Assembly (NCBI GenBank): GCA_021521415.1 | Contig: JAIQDT010014610.1 | Coordinates: forward strand, 1-64,000 | From: Bidens hawaiensis | Taxonomy: Eukaryota; Streptophyta; Magnoliopsida; Asterales; Asteraceae | Direction: 5' to 3' | Length of the DNA stretch: 64,000 nucleotides | The notes under the pieces: generated by a model | Told to the model about the DNA's origin: nothing | Databases searched by the model: none | What the model saw: the letters and a program-made list of their open reading frames with translations, nothing else | Position numbers and translations under genes: made by a program | Shown here: piece by piece, positions 11,776 to 22,205 of the stretch | How the letters are laid out: every line of letters begins with the position of its first letter | How positions within the stretch are numbered: position 1 is the first letter of the stretch

Positions 11776-13695
11776 TATTCTAGCCCTTCCGAGGGAACAT
11801 AAAATTTTGAAGTACATTGTGACGCATCGATACAAGGTCTCGGTTGCGTGCTGATGCAACTCGAGAAAGTTATAGCCTATGCCTCTCGACAGCTACGGAT
11901 TCACGAGAAAAACTACACGACCCATGACTTGGAACTCGGAGCTGTGGTGTTTGCTCTTTAGATATGGAGGCATTACTTGTACGGTACCAAGTTTACCATT
12001 TACACCGACCACAAGAGTCTCCAACATATCTACGATCAGAAGGAGCTGAACATGCGACAGCGTCGTTGGGTCGAGTTGCTTAAGGATTATGATTGTGCCA
12101 TCAAGTACCACCCTGGCAAGGCCAATGTAGTGGCCGATGCTCTCAGCAGCAAAGAAACCGATAAACCTAGGCGAGTGCGAGCATTACAACTCACGATTCA
12201 CGCCAACTTACCCGATCAAATTCGCGATGCGCAACTCGAAGCATTGAAAGATGATAATCTCCCATCAGAACTCATGCGGGGCATGAACAAGCAACTTGAA
12301 ACCAAATCGGACGGGGTCCGATATTTCGAAAACCGGATTTGGGTTCCACGATACAGAGAGTTGAGAACTATAGTGATGGACGAAGCACACAAGTCCCGAT
12401 ATTCCATCCACCCTGGCTCAGATAAAATGTACCATGACCTAAAGGCACTTTACTGGTGGCAAAACATGAAAGCCGACATTGCCACCTACGTGGGCAAATG
12501 CTTGACTTGTGCCAGAGTCAAAATAGAGTATCAGAAACCATCTGGTCTGCTCCAGCAATCGGAACTTCCAACGTGGAAATGGGAACACATTTCAATGGAT
12601 TTCATCACGGGATTACCCAAAACACCGACGGGATGCGATACCATCTGGGTGATCGTTGACCTGTTGACTAAGTCTGCACACTTCTTAGCAATCAAGGAAT
12701 CGGACAAACTGGAAAGACTGACTCGCATCTACATGAAAGAAGTAGTGTCTAGACACGGAGTGCCTGTCTCGATCATATCTGATCGAGATTCCCGTTTCAC
12801 TTCGCACTTTTGGAAGTCACTACAGAGTGCACTAGGCACCCGCCTTGATATGAGCACCGCATACCATCCTCAGACGAATGGGCAAAGTGAACGCACCATT
12901 CAGACCTTGGAGGACATGTTGCGTGCATGCGTGTTGGATTTCGGAAAAAGTTGGGAACCTCACTTACCTTTGGTAGAGTTTTCGTATAATAAAAGCTTCC
13001 ACGCAAGCATTAAAGCAGCGCTGTTTGAAACGTTGTACGGACGGAAGTGTCGATCACCTCTCTGCTGGGCAGAGGTGGGTGATAGCCAAATCACTGGTCC
13101 AGAACTAGTACTTGAAACCTCTGAAAAGATTGTTCAAATCTGCAACCGTATGGCAGCAGCACGAGATCGCCAAAAGAGTTACGCCGACAAGCGCCGAAAG
13201 CCTCTTGAGTTTCAAATGAACGACCAAGTATTACTCAAAGTCTCACATTGGAAAGGTGTGGTACGCTTAGGAAAGCGAAACAAACTCAATCCACGATACG
13301 TTGGCCCCTACCGGATAACTGAGCGCATTGGTCCGGTGGCGTACCGACTGGATTTACCAACGGAACTCAGTAGCGTACACAATGTTTTCCATGTATCAAA
13401 TTTGAAGAAACGCCTATCCGATGAAACCCAAGCAGTCCCATTGGACGAATTGCAAGTTGATGAACAGCTACGCTTCATTGAAGAACCAGTCGAAGTTTTG
13501 GATTGGGAAACCAAAACACTCAAGCACAGCAAAATTCCAATCGTTAAGGTTCGTTGGAACTCGAGACGTGGATCGGAGTTCACGTGGGAATGCGAGGATC
13601 AAATGATGAAAAAGTATCCTCACCTTTTTGAAGGGTTGACCAAACACCGAAAACCACGAAACCCGTCAAACCGTCAGATATCACCTGAGGTATGA
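11776..13695 (+). pseudogene. Chromovirus pol tail (RNase H, integrase, chromodomain), partial copy
   Basis: It starts inside the RNase H connection (ILALP) with no upstream polymerase. A frameshift near 11788 and a TAG at 11959-11961 are shared with the full copy. From 11977 a 572-codon frame is open (counted from an alternative start codon, not an ATG): end of RNase H (IYTDHKSL), the integrase HHCC finger (HPGSDKMY...CLTCARVK), catalytic residues D208, D269 and E305 spaced as D-x60-D-x35-E, and a C-terminal chromodomain around [20 protein letters not shown]. Integrase and chromodomain are open here, whereas the full copy has a TAA at the matching site. The tail joins LTR2 directly. Confidence 0.9.
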
Positions 13696-13829
13696 ATTAA
13701 ATTTCGGGACGAAATTTCTTTCTACTTGGGGATGATATGACAAACTGAAAAATTTTTCTTGCTTTTTCAGACACCCATCGCGATTTGACTCAAATTTTCG
13801 GGACGGAAATTCTTTCAACATGGGAATGA

Positions 13830-16344
13830 TGTGACACTCGTCAATTTCAGGTTAACTCCGTTAATTCAAACTCCGTCAATTCAAACTTAAGATCACTTGA
13901 TCTATAACGCACATCTCATTACATTTAAACTAGGGTTTTAAATGACGCTTGACAATCACTACATATGTAGTCTTTCGGGATTGCACCGAAACGCAAACGA
14001 GTTGACGCAAACCATTGGTGAATAAACGAAAAACATCCAAACAATAATTATTTGATAATTATGTGTTAGGCTTATGTGCTATTTGATAATATTGTATAAA
14101 ACGTAAACTCAAGATGCAAACAAGTTACTTTAGGCTAGAAAAGTAATAATTAGAAGTTGAGGGGCCTTTGTGTAACATATTATTATTAATAATATTAAAA
14201 ACCCTAACCTCCTCTCTCTCTCCCCACAACCGATCGGCCCCCTCCCTTCTCCCTCCCTTGGCTGCCGTCACATTACACACACATACACACAAGGATTGTC
14301 AAGTTTTGTTGAAGATTCAAGGTGCTAGGAAGGTATGAACAACTATTCTATGCATTCTATATGTTTAATTTTAATTTTGAATGGGTTAATCCAAAACCTT
14401 AAGTCACGAAATTGATGAGTAAGATGAACTAGGGTTTGATTTTATGTTTGATGATGATTTGCTAATGAAATTGATAACTAGTTGTGTTATTGTTGTTGTT
14501 AATCATTGTTCTTTGATCTTAAACTTTCAAGAAAAACCCTAACTATGTATTTAATATGAGATTGATATGCATGGTTGGTAAATATTGTGTCTAGAGTGTT
14601 ATATGCATGAATTATTGTTCATAGATTGTTGTTATGTTGAGTTTTGATGTACACTGGTACTGGACAGATTGTTAAGTTTATGTTTAGACCACTGTAACTG
14701 AATGTTAAAGTGGTAATTGGTCGAAATTCTTAACACTATAGTGTACTAGGTTGAGTCTGGTTTCTATAAAGTCCAAGTTTGTAATTTTTGGACGGGTAAA
14801 GGTTAACTTTTATTATTTTAAAAAACTGAAGTGCAAATCTGAATTGTGAGACCTGCTGTTAGGCTGTTTTGTAATTATCATATCTCATGAACTACAAGAC
14901 CAAATGGGTTGGTTCCACTTATGGAAGTTAAAATTTTGAGTTAAGAACCTAACCCAATTGGTCTTGCATTAATTGGATTTTTCATTTAACGGGAATAACA
15001 AATAACATTCTGTTGCGCATGATTTTGACTGCTGTGAGTTTACTGTAATGTTTTGATCATTGTGAGTAAACTATGTGGAAAAAAAATACAATATAAATAG
15101 TTCTGGAAACCTAACTCATGTGTGCTTTTGTGACTATTTTTGGTGAATTAATTGATATGCTATGATCTGTTGAATAGAGTAATCTTTCAAGTAAAATTCT
15201 GTCTTGATAAAACTAGCTGCTGAACTATGTGAAAATACATGAAACGTGCTTGTTGCTAGATAATTGCTATGTTATGAATAAATTGACCTTGTGGGGAATA
15301 ATTCCTAGTAATGTACACTATTAATACTTGACACGTAAGTAGTTGTTCACACATGTAACGTATCACCAATGTGTTTGTTGAGACACACACAATTCACAAA
15401 CGAAACACGAAACGTATCTTATGCATAGGTGTTATGTGCCGAGTCTAGAGACTCGATAATAGTTCCAACACTTAGAAAATCTCATTTGTTGTTTTAGAAC
15501 GCTAGTGAGGATTTTCTGTGACGCGCATCACTTGGGTGACTTGTTTTTGAATTCTTTGCAAACAGTGAGTTTCACGTTCCCCTTTTTAACTCTTTTAAAC
15601 GCTTTTTCACTTGGGGGAGAATACATACTCCGAAACGCTTTTAGATTTTGTTATTAGATTATATATCACTTGTAAAGGCTAAGTGGCAAACGACACAACT
15701 AAAGTCCTTCATAACATCGAACCGTTTAGTGTTGGATAATAGCGAGTCACTGTTGAGTAGTACTACTGGGTTTGACAAACCCCACCCAACGCTAAACTCG
15801 ACTGGAGGTCGAGTGGGTGTAATCTTGGCTAACACATACCATGGTCGGGATAGACATGGTGGCAAGGCAAATGATAAACAGTCAGCTTCGGTGTCGAACA
15901 CTTAGCAATACTTGCTTTATAGGCTAGCTACCTATAGATATATAATTGATTTAACATTATCTGGTAACGCAAAACGCAAAACGCAAAACGCAAACGCAAA
16001 CGCTTTATTTATATAAACTTGTGAACTCACCAACCCCGTGTTGACACTTTTAGTATGTTATTCTCAGGTAGCCGAGGCGGGCGCGCGGTATAGGATCATG
16101 CATTACTTTGAACGCTATTGTTTATGCAAACTTGTTTTTAAACTGTTATTAATTGGGTTTTTTAAGTCGTCCTGCGTGACGCAACACTTGGTTTATGGTT
16201 TTACGCTTCCGCACTTATTTACACTTAAATGTTTTCATGTTTTGAAAACTTTACTTATGGTTTGATTATAACTAATGATTCCGATCCTGTTAGTTCACAC
16301 CATCTGACGGTAAAACTCCGTTAGTGGATTTTGAGGGTGTGACA
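13830..16344 (+). repeat. Chromovirus LTR2 (tandem-type recombinant, 5' LTR of the full copy)
   Basis: 2515 bp. Its left part agrees with LTR3 against LTR1 (for example C14690) and its right part is private (C15694, plus sites in the cgcaaa array and near 16307). It has a pol end on its left and a primer site on its right, as expected for the middle LTR of a tandem made by LTR-LTR unequal crossing-over. TATA box at 16010-16017. Confidence 0.9.
16010..16017 (+). promoter_or_regulatory. TATA box in chromovirus LTR2
   Basis: TATATAAA, identical in LTR1 (11056) and LTR3. Transcription would start near 16045, leaving about 490 nt of leader before the ORF at 16535. Confidence 0.55.
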
Positions 16345-16347
16345 GAT

Positions 16348-16359
16348 TGGTATCAGAGC
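16348..16359 (+). promoter_or_regulatory. tRNA-iMet primer binding site of the chromovirus
   Basis: TGGTATCAGAGC, the exact complement of the initiator-Met tRNA 3' end, 3 bp after LTR2. It marks the + orientation of the full copy. Confidence 0.95.
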
Positions 16360-16534
16360 CATTGGTTATAGTGAACTAGAAATTGCATGCATACTAGACT
16401 ATAACCGCAACGACCCATTAGTTATAATTATACGCACTACATATATAATTATATATATTATATTTAGTCTTTCGTCATCTTTATCTCTTTACCTCATTCA
16501 CTCATACGCGCGCATACACGACTTACCTGTAGGG

Positions 16535-17239
16535 ATGTCGACGCCACCATCATCATCATCCGACCAGGTGACTCATGCTCATGGAAAGGAACCGCAGTTA
16601 CCTACCTCGTCGCCACCCCGAGTAGTCCAGGAACTAGAAGCCCCTGCACCGAAGAGGTATCGCCTGTCTGGAGGCGTGTACGACGACGACGTTAGCTGGG
16701 ATTGGTACCCGAGTCTGATCAGGCGTATGGTTTATCGCGAACAAGTTCCCCCACTACCTCACCCGAGTCGTCCTGCTTACCCCAACACCCTACCACCTAT
16801 GACCGAACCAATAGAGCGAGTTCTCGCAGCTGTTGTTTCTTGTTTAGAGCGTGACGTGGGTTTTATGCGCTCGGCGAGAGCGAACGTTTCCGGCTTGATG
16901 AGAGATGGAACCGAGGCTAGGGAAGAAATTTCCCGCCTGAAAATGGCTATGAAGGAAATGCAGGATACTAATGATCAGCAGATGAAGATTATGAGAAAAA
17001 TGCAAGCAGAGATGATCGATTTGCAAGAGCAACTCTTGGTGGCGAGATCTCGGACAGAGATAGCTCTGGACCGTTGCGATGTCTTACAGACGCAAATTGC
17101 TCAGAATGCAGCCAAACTTGAGGAAGAACCTGAGGAGGAACCCGAGGAAGATCCAGAGGAGGAACCCGAAGAGGAACCGGAGGAAGAACCGGCTGAGCCG
17201 GAGGCACACTCAGAAGTGTCCTCAGACGATGACATCTAA
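16535..17239 (+). CDS. Extra ORF upstream of gag (coiled coil with acidic tail)
   Basis: A 234-codon ATG-to-TAA frame between the primer site and gag, open in an element whose other frames are broken. Residues 1-45 are Ser/Pro-rich. A short conserved-looking block DDDVSWDWYPSLIRRMVYRE follows. Residues about 110-195 alternate hydrophobic and charged residues (EEISRLKMAMKEM, IMRKMQAEMIDLQEQLL), strongly suggesting a coiled coil. The tail is a run of EEEPEEEP repeats ending SSDDDI. There is no signal peptide or membrane segment. I do not recognise the family. A chromovirus does not normally have an ORF here, and the minus-strand chromovirus in this window has none. It may be captured host sequence or a lineage-specific accessory gene. 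Confidence 0.7.
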   Translation: MSTPPSSSSDQVTHAHGKEPQLPTSSPPRVVQELEAPAPKRYRLSGGVYDDDVSWDWYPSLIRRMVYREQVPPLPHPSRPAYPNTLPPMTEPIERVLAAVVSCLERDVGFMRSARANVSGLMRDGTEAREEISRLKMAMKEMQDTNDQQMKIMRKMQAEMIDLQEQLLVARSRTEIALDRCDVLQTQIAQNAAKLEEEPEEEPEEDPEEEPEEEPEEEPAEPEAHSEVSSDDDI

Positions 17240-17494
17240 GGATGATAACACTTAGATGGAGGGGTTGTCTCCATCCAAACTATTATTTTGTATGATTTTA
17301 AGGATTGGTTTTAAATACTTTGTAGCGAATACAATGGTTTTAATCATGAATTATTATTTGGATTATTATACGGTTGTGATGTGATGTTTGCTTCTTTTAT
17401 TTTCTTTCTTACCTATCTTTTTATTACATGTATGGTGTGTTGCACATGAAACCAGAAAATTCATGTCTAACATTTTATGCTGTGATTCTAGGAA
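17240..17494 (+). other. Spacer with a possible splice acceptor before gag
   Basis: The spacer is T-rich. A branch-point-like tctaac (about 17465-17470) and an acceptor tgtgattctag (AG at 17490-17491) lie immediately before the gag ATG at 17495. This would let a spliced RNA skip the upstream ORF. No convincing donor is fixed; gtatcg after GAAGAG near 16655 is one candidate. This is inference only. Confidence 0.35.
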
Positions 17495-18178
17495 ATGGCT
17501 GGAAGAAACGCTGGACACGGTCGTGGTAACATCAACTTAACCGCAGCAGAACTCCAAACCCTGTTGAATGACCATGCGGCGGCAGCTCTAGCCGCACATG
17601 TTCAGAATCAAGCAGAAGTCCAGCTGGAATGTGTACTTTCAAGAACTACCTGGATTGCAAGCCCAATTCGTTTAAGGGCACTGAAGGATCCATAGGTTTC
17701 TTGCGTTGGACTGAGAAGGCCGAATCAGCTTTTGAGATGTGTAACTGTCCACCCGCCAGTAGGGTCAAATTTGCTGCTGGAACCCTGGAAGATTCTGCTC
17801 TCACTTGGTGGAACTCCAATGTGCAAATTCTTGGATTGGAATTGGCGAACGCTATGAACTGGGAAGAGTTCAAGAATATGATGCGGGAAGAGTACTGTCC
17901 TAGAGAGGAAATCGCGAAGTTGGAATCTGAGTTTTGGTCGTTGAAAATGGTGGGTTCCGAGATTGAAGCTTACACCACCCGCTCCCACGAGCTAGCAGTG
18001 ATGTGTCCACGGTTGGTAGACCCGCCGAGTAAGAGAATCGAGATGTATATCGATGGGTTGGTACCACAAATTCAGGGTATGGTGATGTCTTCCAAACCGG
18101 CTACAATTCAACAAGCGATCCGGTTAGCTCACAAACTGACGGATCAGGCAGTGACCCAAGGTGCGTTACCACCTTGAG
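17495..18178 (+). pseudogene. gag: Chromovirus gag (capsid)
   Basis: ATG at 17495 opens a frame starting with a basic, Gly-rich N-terminus and an Ala-rich helix (LNDHAAAALAAHVQ). A frameshift near 17630 moves it to the frame 17629-18177, which shows the Ty3 capsid pattern: F-GTEGSIGFLRWTEKAE, TWWNS, WEEFKNMMREEYCP, LKMVGSEIEAYTTRSHEL and YIDGLVPQIQGMV. A second frame change near 18165 precedes the nucleocapsid. In life it would assemble the particle. Both frameshifts inactivate it. Confidence 0.88.
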
Positions 18179-19206
18179 GTTCAACCTCTAAAACCCGTGA
18201 CAACCCGAGCACTGACAACAGCAACAACAACCCGAACAATGGAAAGAGAAAATTTGACAACACCAGATCCTCATCCTCAAACCTCCCACAGCAACAACAC
18301 TACCGCAAGCCCGAACTCACTCGGAGCTTCAATAATCAGGGTCCCAACAATATCAACAACGGTGGCGGGTAGGGTTTGAGCGGCTATGCTGGGAAACACC
18401 CGAAATGCAACAAGTGCAACTATCACCATGCTGGGCCATGCGACCGTATCAAATGCCTGAGATGCGGAAAAATGGGTCATCAGGCAAAGGAATGTAGGGG
18501 AGACCTAGCGGCAAAGGGTGTTCCTAAACCACCTATGGCGACTAAAGGGTGTTTCGAGTGTGGTCAAGAGGGTCATTTCAAGAATGATTGCCCCAAACTA
18601 AAGCAGAATGAGAACAATGGGGGCAGCAGCGGTGGCGGAAGCAGTGGTAAAGGTAGAGCTTTCGTCATTGGGTCGGGCCAGGCCCGCAGCGATCCATATG
18701 TGGTGACCGGTAAGTTTCCTGTGAACGACTGTTTTGCTTCTGTTTTGTTTGACACTGGAGCTGATAGGAGTTTTGTATCGAAAGCCTTTAGTAAACTCTT
18801 AGACTTAACTCCAACCCCGTTAGATGCTAAGTTTCCTGTTCAATTAGCTGACGGTAAGTCTATAGAAACAACTCATGTACTTGCGGGATGTAAGTTGAAA
18901 CTGTCAGGTCATACTTTTGATATCGACCTCATACCTTTTACACTTGGTAGTTTCGATGTCGTTGTCGGCATGGACTGGTTATCCGAGAACCGAGCGGAGA
19001 TTATATGTCACGAAAAGATAGTCCATATCACTACCCCTTCCGGCGAGATCATTTCGATACAGGGCGAGAAGAGCGGCATGACCACCAACGTCATCACCCT
19101 CATGAAGGCGCAGAAATATCTACGAAAGGGTCATCCGGCAATTTTAGCCCATATTGTCGAGAAACCCGCGGAGGAGAAGCGAATCGAAGACATACCGATT
19201 GTGTGA
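18179..19206 (+). pseudogene. Chromovirus nucleocapsid zinc knuckles and protease
   Basis: After an Asn/Thr-rich low-complexity stretch in shifted frame, the frame 18376-19206 carries three Cys/His knuckles (CNKCNYHHAGPC, CLRCGKMGHQAKEC, CFECGQEGHFKNDC) that bind RNA, a Gly/Ser linker, and an aspartic protease with VLFDTGADRSFV (Asp at residue 126) and VVVGMDWLSENRAEI. It stops at a TGA (19204-19206) where related elements keep an Arg or similar residue before [12 protein letters not shown]. The stop is probably a CGA-to-TGA change. The line continues in the same frame into reverse transcriptase. Confidence 0.88.
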
Positions 19207-20334
19207 GATTTTCCGGAAGTCTTCCCAGAGGATTTTCCTGGACTCCCTTCTATTCGACAAGTCGAGTTCCAAATCGAATTGACCCCCGGTGCAGCACCCA
19301 TAGCACGAGCCGTATCGGCTCGCACCCGCAGAGCTTCAGGAGTTGTCCACTCAATTGCAAGATTTGTTGTATAAAGGTTTTATCCGACCTAGCTCATCAC
19401 CATGGGGAGCCCCTGTCTTATTTGTCCGAAAGAAGGACGAGACTTTCCGCATGTGCATCGACTACCGAGAGCCGAACAAGGTGACGATCAAGAACCCTTA
19501 TCCCTTACCCCGAATTGATGATCTGTTCGACCAGCTTCAAGGATCGAGTTACTACTCGAAGATCGATCTGAGATCTGGTTACCATCAATTAAGAGTGCGC
19601 GAAGAAGATATTTCAAAGACGGCTTTCAGAACTCGGTATGGTCACTACGAGTTTTCGGTTATGCCTTTTGGCTTAACCAACGCACCAGCCGTATTTATGG
19701 ATCTCATGAATCGAGTATGCAAGGCGTACCTCGACAAGTTTGTGATTGTTTTTATTGATGATATCCTCGTCTACTCCAAGGACAAGACCGACCACAAAGA
19801 ACACCTGAGGTTGATCCTAGAATTGCTGAAGAAGGAACAACTGTACGCTAAACTCTCGAAATGCGAATTTTGGCTTCGCGAGGTTCACTTCTTAGGACAT
19901 GTGATCAATGAGAATGGTATCCATGTCGATCCCGGCAAAGTAGAGGCCATCAAAAACTGGGAAGCACCTAAGACTCCAACTGAGGTGCGACAATTCCTAG
20001 GACTGGCCGGCTACTACCGGCATTTTATCGAGGGATTTTCAAAGATTTCTCAACCCCTCACCGCTTTGACTCACAAGGGTACTAAGTACAATTGGGGTGA
20101 CGCGCAGGAATCCGCTTTCCAACTGTTGAAAACCAAACTCTGTAGCGCCCCTATTCTAGCCCTTCCGAGGGAACATAAAATTTTGAAGTACATTGTGACG
20201 CATCGATACAAGGTCTCGGTTGCGTGCTGATGCAACTCGAGAAAGTTATAGCCTATGCCTCTCGACAGCTACGGATTCACGAGAAAAACTACACGACCCA
20301 TGACTTGGAACTCGGAGCTGTGGTGTTTGCTCTT
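19207..20334 (+). pseudogene. Chromovirus reverse transcriptase and start of RNase H
   Basis: [15 protein letters not shown] follows the stop. A base missing near 19311 shifts the frame, and the polymerase is then open from about 19343 (alternative start codon): [56 protein letters not shown] and the catalytic FIDDILVYS (Asp pair at 19757-19762). The thumb has [11 protein letters not shown]. The segment ends ILALP at about 20160, where a frameshift shared with the partial copy begins. Restoring that frame mentally also gives a TAA, so the RNase H start is doubly broken. Confidence 0.9.
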
Positions 20335-22071
20335 TAGATATGGAGGCATTACTTGTACGGTACCAAGTTTACCATTTACACCGACCACAAGAGTCTCCAA
20401 CATATCTACGATCAGAAGGAGCTGAACATGCGACAGCGTCGTTGGGTCGAGTTGCTTAAGGATTATGATTGTGCCATCAAGTACCACCCTGGCAAGGCCA
20501 ATGTAGTGGCCGATGCTCTCAGCAGCAAAGAAACCGATAAACCTAGGCGAGTGCGAGCATTACAACTCACGATTCACGCCAACTTACCCGATCAAATTCG
20601 CGATGCGCAACTCGAAGCATTGAAAGATGATAATCTCCCATCAGAACTCATGCGGGGCATGAACAAGCAACTTGAAACCAAATCGGACGGGGTCCGATAT
20701 TTCGAAAACCGGATTTGGGTTCCACGATACAGAGAGTTGAGAACTATAGTGATGGACGAAGCACACAAGTCCCGATATTCCATCCACCCTGGCTCAGATA
20801 AAATGTACCATGACCTAAAGGCACTTTACTGGTGGCAAAACATGAAAGCCGACATTGCCACCTACGTGGGCAAATGCTTGACTTGTGCCAGAGTCAAAAT
20901 AGAGTATCAGAAACCATCTGGTCTGCTCCAGCAATCGGAACTTCCAACGTGGAAATGGGAACACATTTCAATGGATTTCATCACGGGATTACCCAAAACA
21001 CCGACGGGATGCGATACCATCTGGGTGATCGTTGACCTGTTGACTAAGTCTGCACACTTCTTAGCAATCAAGGAATCGGACAAACTGGAAAGACTGACTC
21101 GCATCTACATGAAAGAAGTAGTGTCTAGACACGGAGTGCCTGTCTCGATCATATCTGATCGAGATTCCCGTTTCACTTCGCACTTTTGGAAGTCACTACA
21201 GAGTGCACTAGGCACCCGCCTTGATATGAGCACCGCATACCATCCTCAGACGGATGGGCAAAGTGAACGCACCATTCAGACCTTGGAGGACATGTTGCGT
21301 GCATGCGTGTTGGATTTCGGAAAAAGTTGGGAACCTCACTTACCTTTGGTAGAGTTTTCGTATAATAAAAGCTACCACGCAAGCATTAAAGCAGCGCTGT
21401 TTGAAGCGTTGTACGGACGGAAGTGTCGATCACCTCTCTGCTGGGCAGAGGTGGGTGATAGCCAAATCACTGGTCCAGAACTAGTACTTGAAACCTCTGA
21501 AAAGATTGTTTAAATCCGCAACCGTATGGCAGCAGCACGAGATCGCCAAAAGAGTTATGCCGACAAGCTCCGAAAGCCTCTTGAGTTTCAAATGAACGAC
21601 CAAGTATTACTCAAAGTCTCACCTTGGAAAGGTGTGGTACGCTTCGGAAAGCGAAACAAACTCAATCCACGATATGTTGGCCCCTACCGGATAACTGAGC
21701 GCATTGGTCCGGTGGCGTACCGACTGGATTTACCAACGGAACTCAGTAGCGTACACAATGTTTTCCATGTATCAAATTTGAAGAAACGCCTATCCGATGA
21801 AACCCAAGCAGTCCCATTGGACGAATTGCAAGTTGATGAACAGCTACGCTTCATTGAAGAACCAGTCGAAGTTTTGGATTGGGAAACCAAAACACTCAAG
21901 CACAGCAAAATTCCAATCGTTAAGGTTCGTTGGAACTCGAGACGTGGATCGGAGTTCACGTGGGAATGCGAGGATCAAATGATGAAAAAGTATCCTCACC
22001 TTTTTGAAGGGTTGACCAAACACCGAAAACCACGAAACCCGTCAAACCGTCAGATATCACCTGAGGTATGA
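20335..22071 (+). pseudogene. Chromovirus RNase H end, integrase and chromodomain (full copy)
   Basis: A TAG at 20335-20337 precedes a frame open from 20353 to a TAA at 21511-21513, and the rest runs 21526-22071. Domain order and catalytic residues match the partial copy (D208, D269, E305 counted from 20353). The chromodomain at the C-terminus would target integration to heterochromatin, as in other chromoviruses. The TAA lies in the integrase C-terminal part (LETSEKIV, then stop), where the partial copy has a CAA Gln codon, so this stop is specific to this copy. Confidence 0.9.
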
Positions 22072-22205
22072 ATTAAATTTCGGGACGAAATTTCTTTCTA
22101 CTTGGGGATGATATGACAAACTGAAAAATTTTTCTTGCTTTTTCAGACACCCATCGCGATTTGACTCAAATTTTCGGGACGGAAATTCTTTCAACATGGG
22201 AATGA
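22072..22205 (+). other. Polypurine tract region, duplicated
   Basis: A segment ttcgggacgaaatttctttc + tacttggggatgatatgaca (about 22078-22117) recurs in changed form as ttcgggacggaaattctttc + aacatgggaatgatgtgaca just before LTR3. The second copy is the one adjoining TGTGACAC. The same pair precedes LTR2 (13700-13829). Confidence 0.7.
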
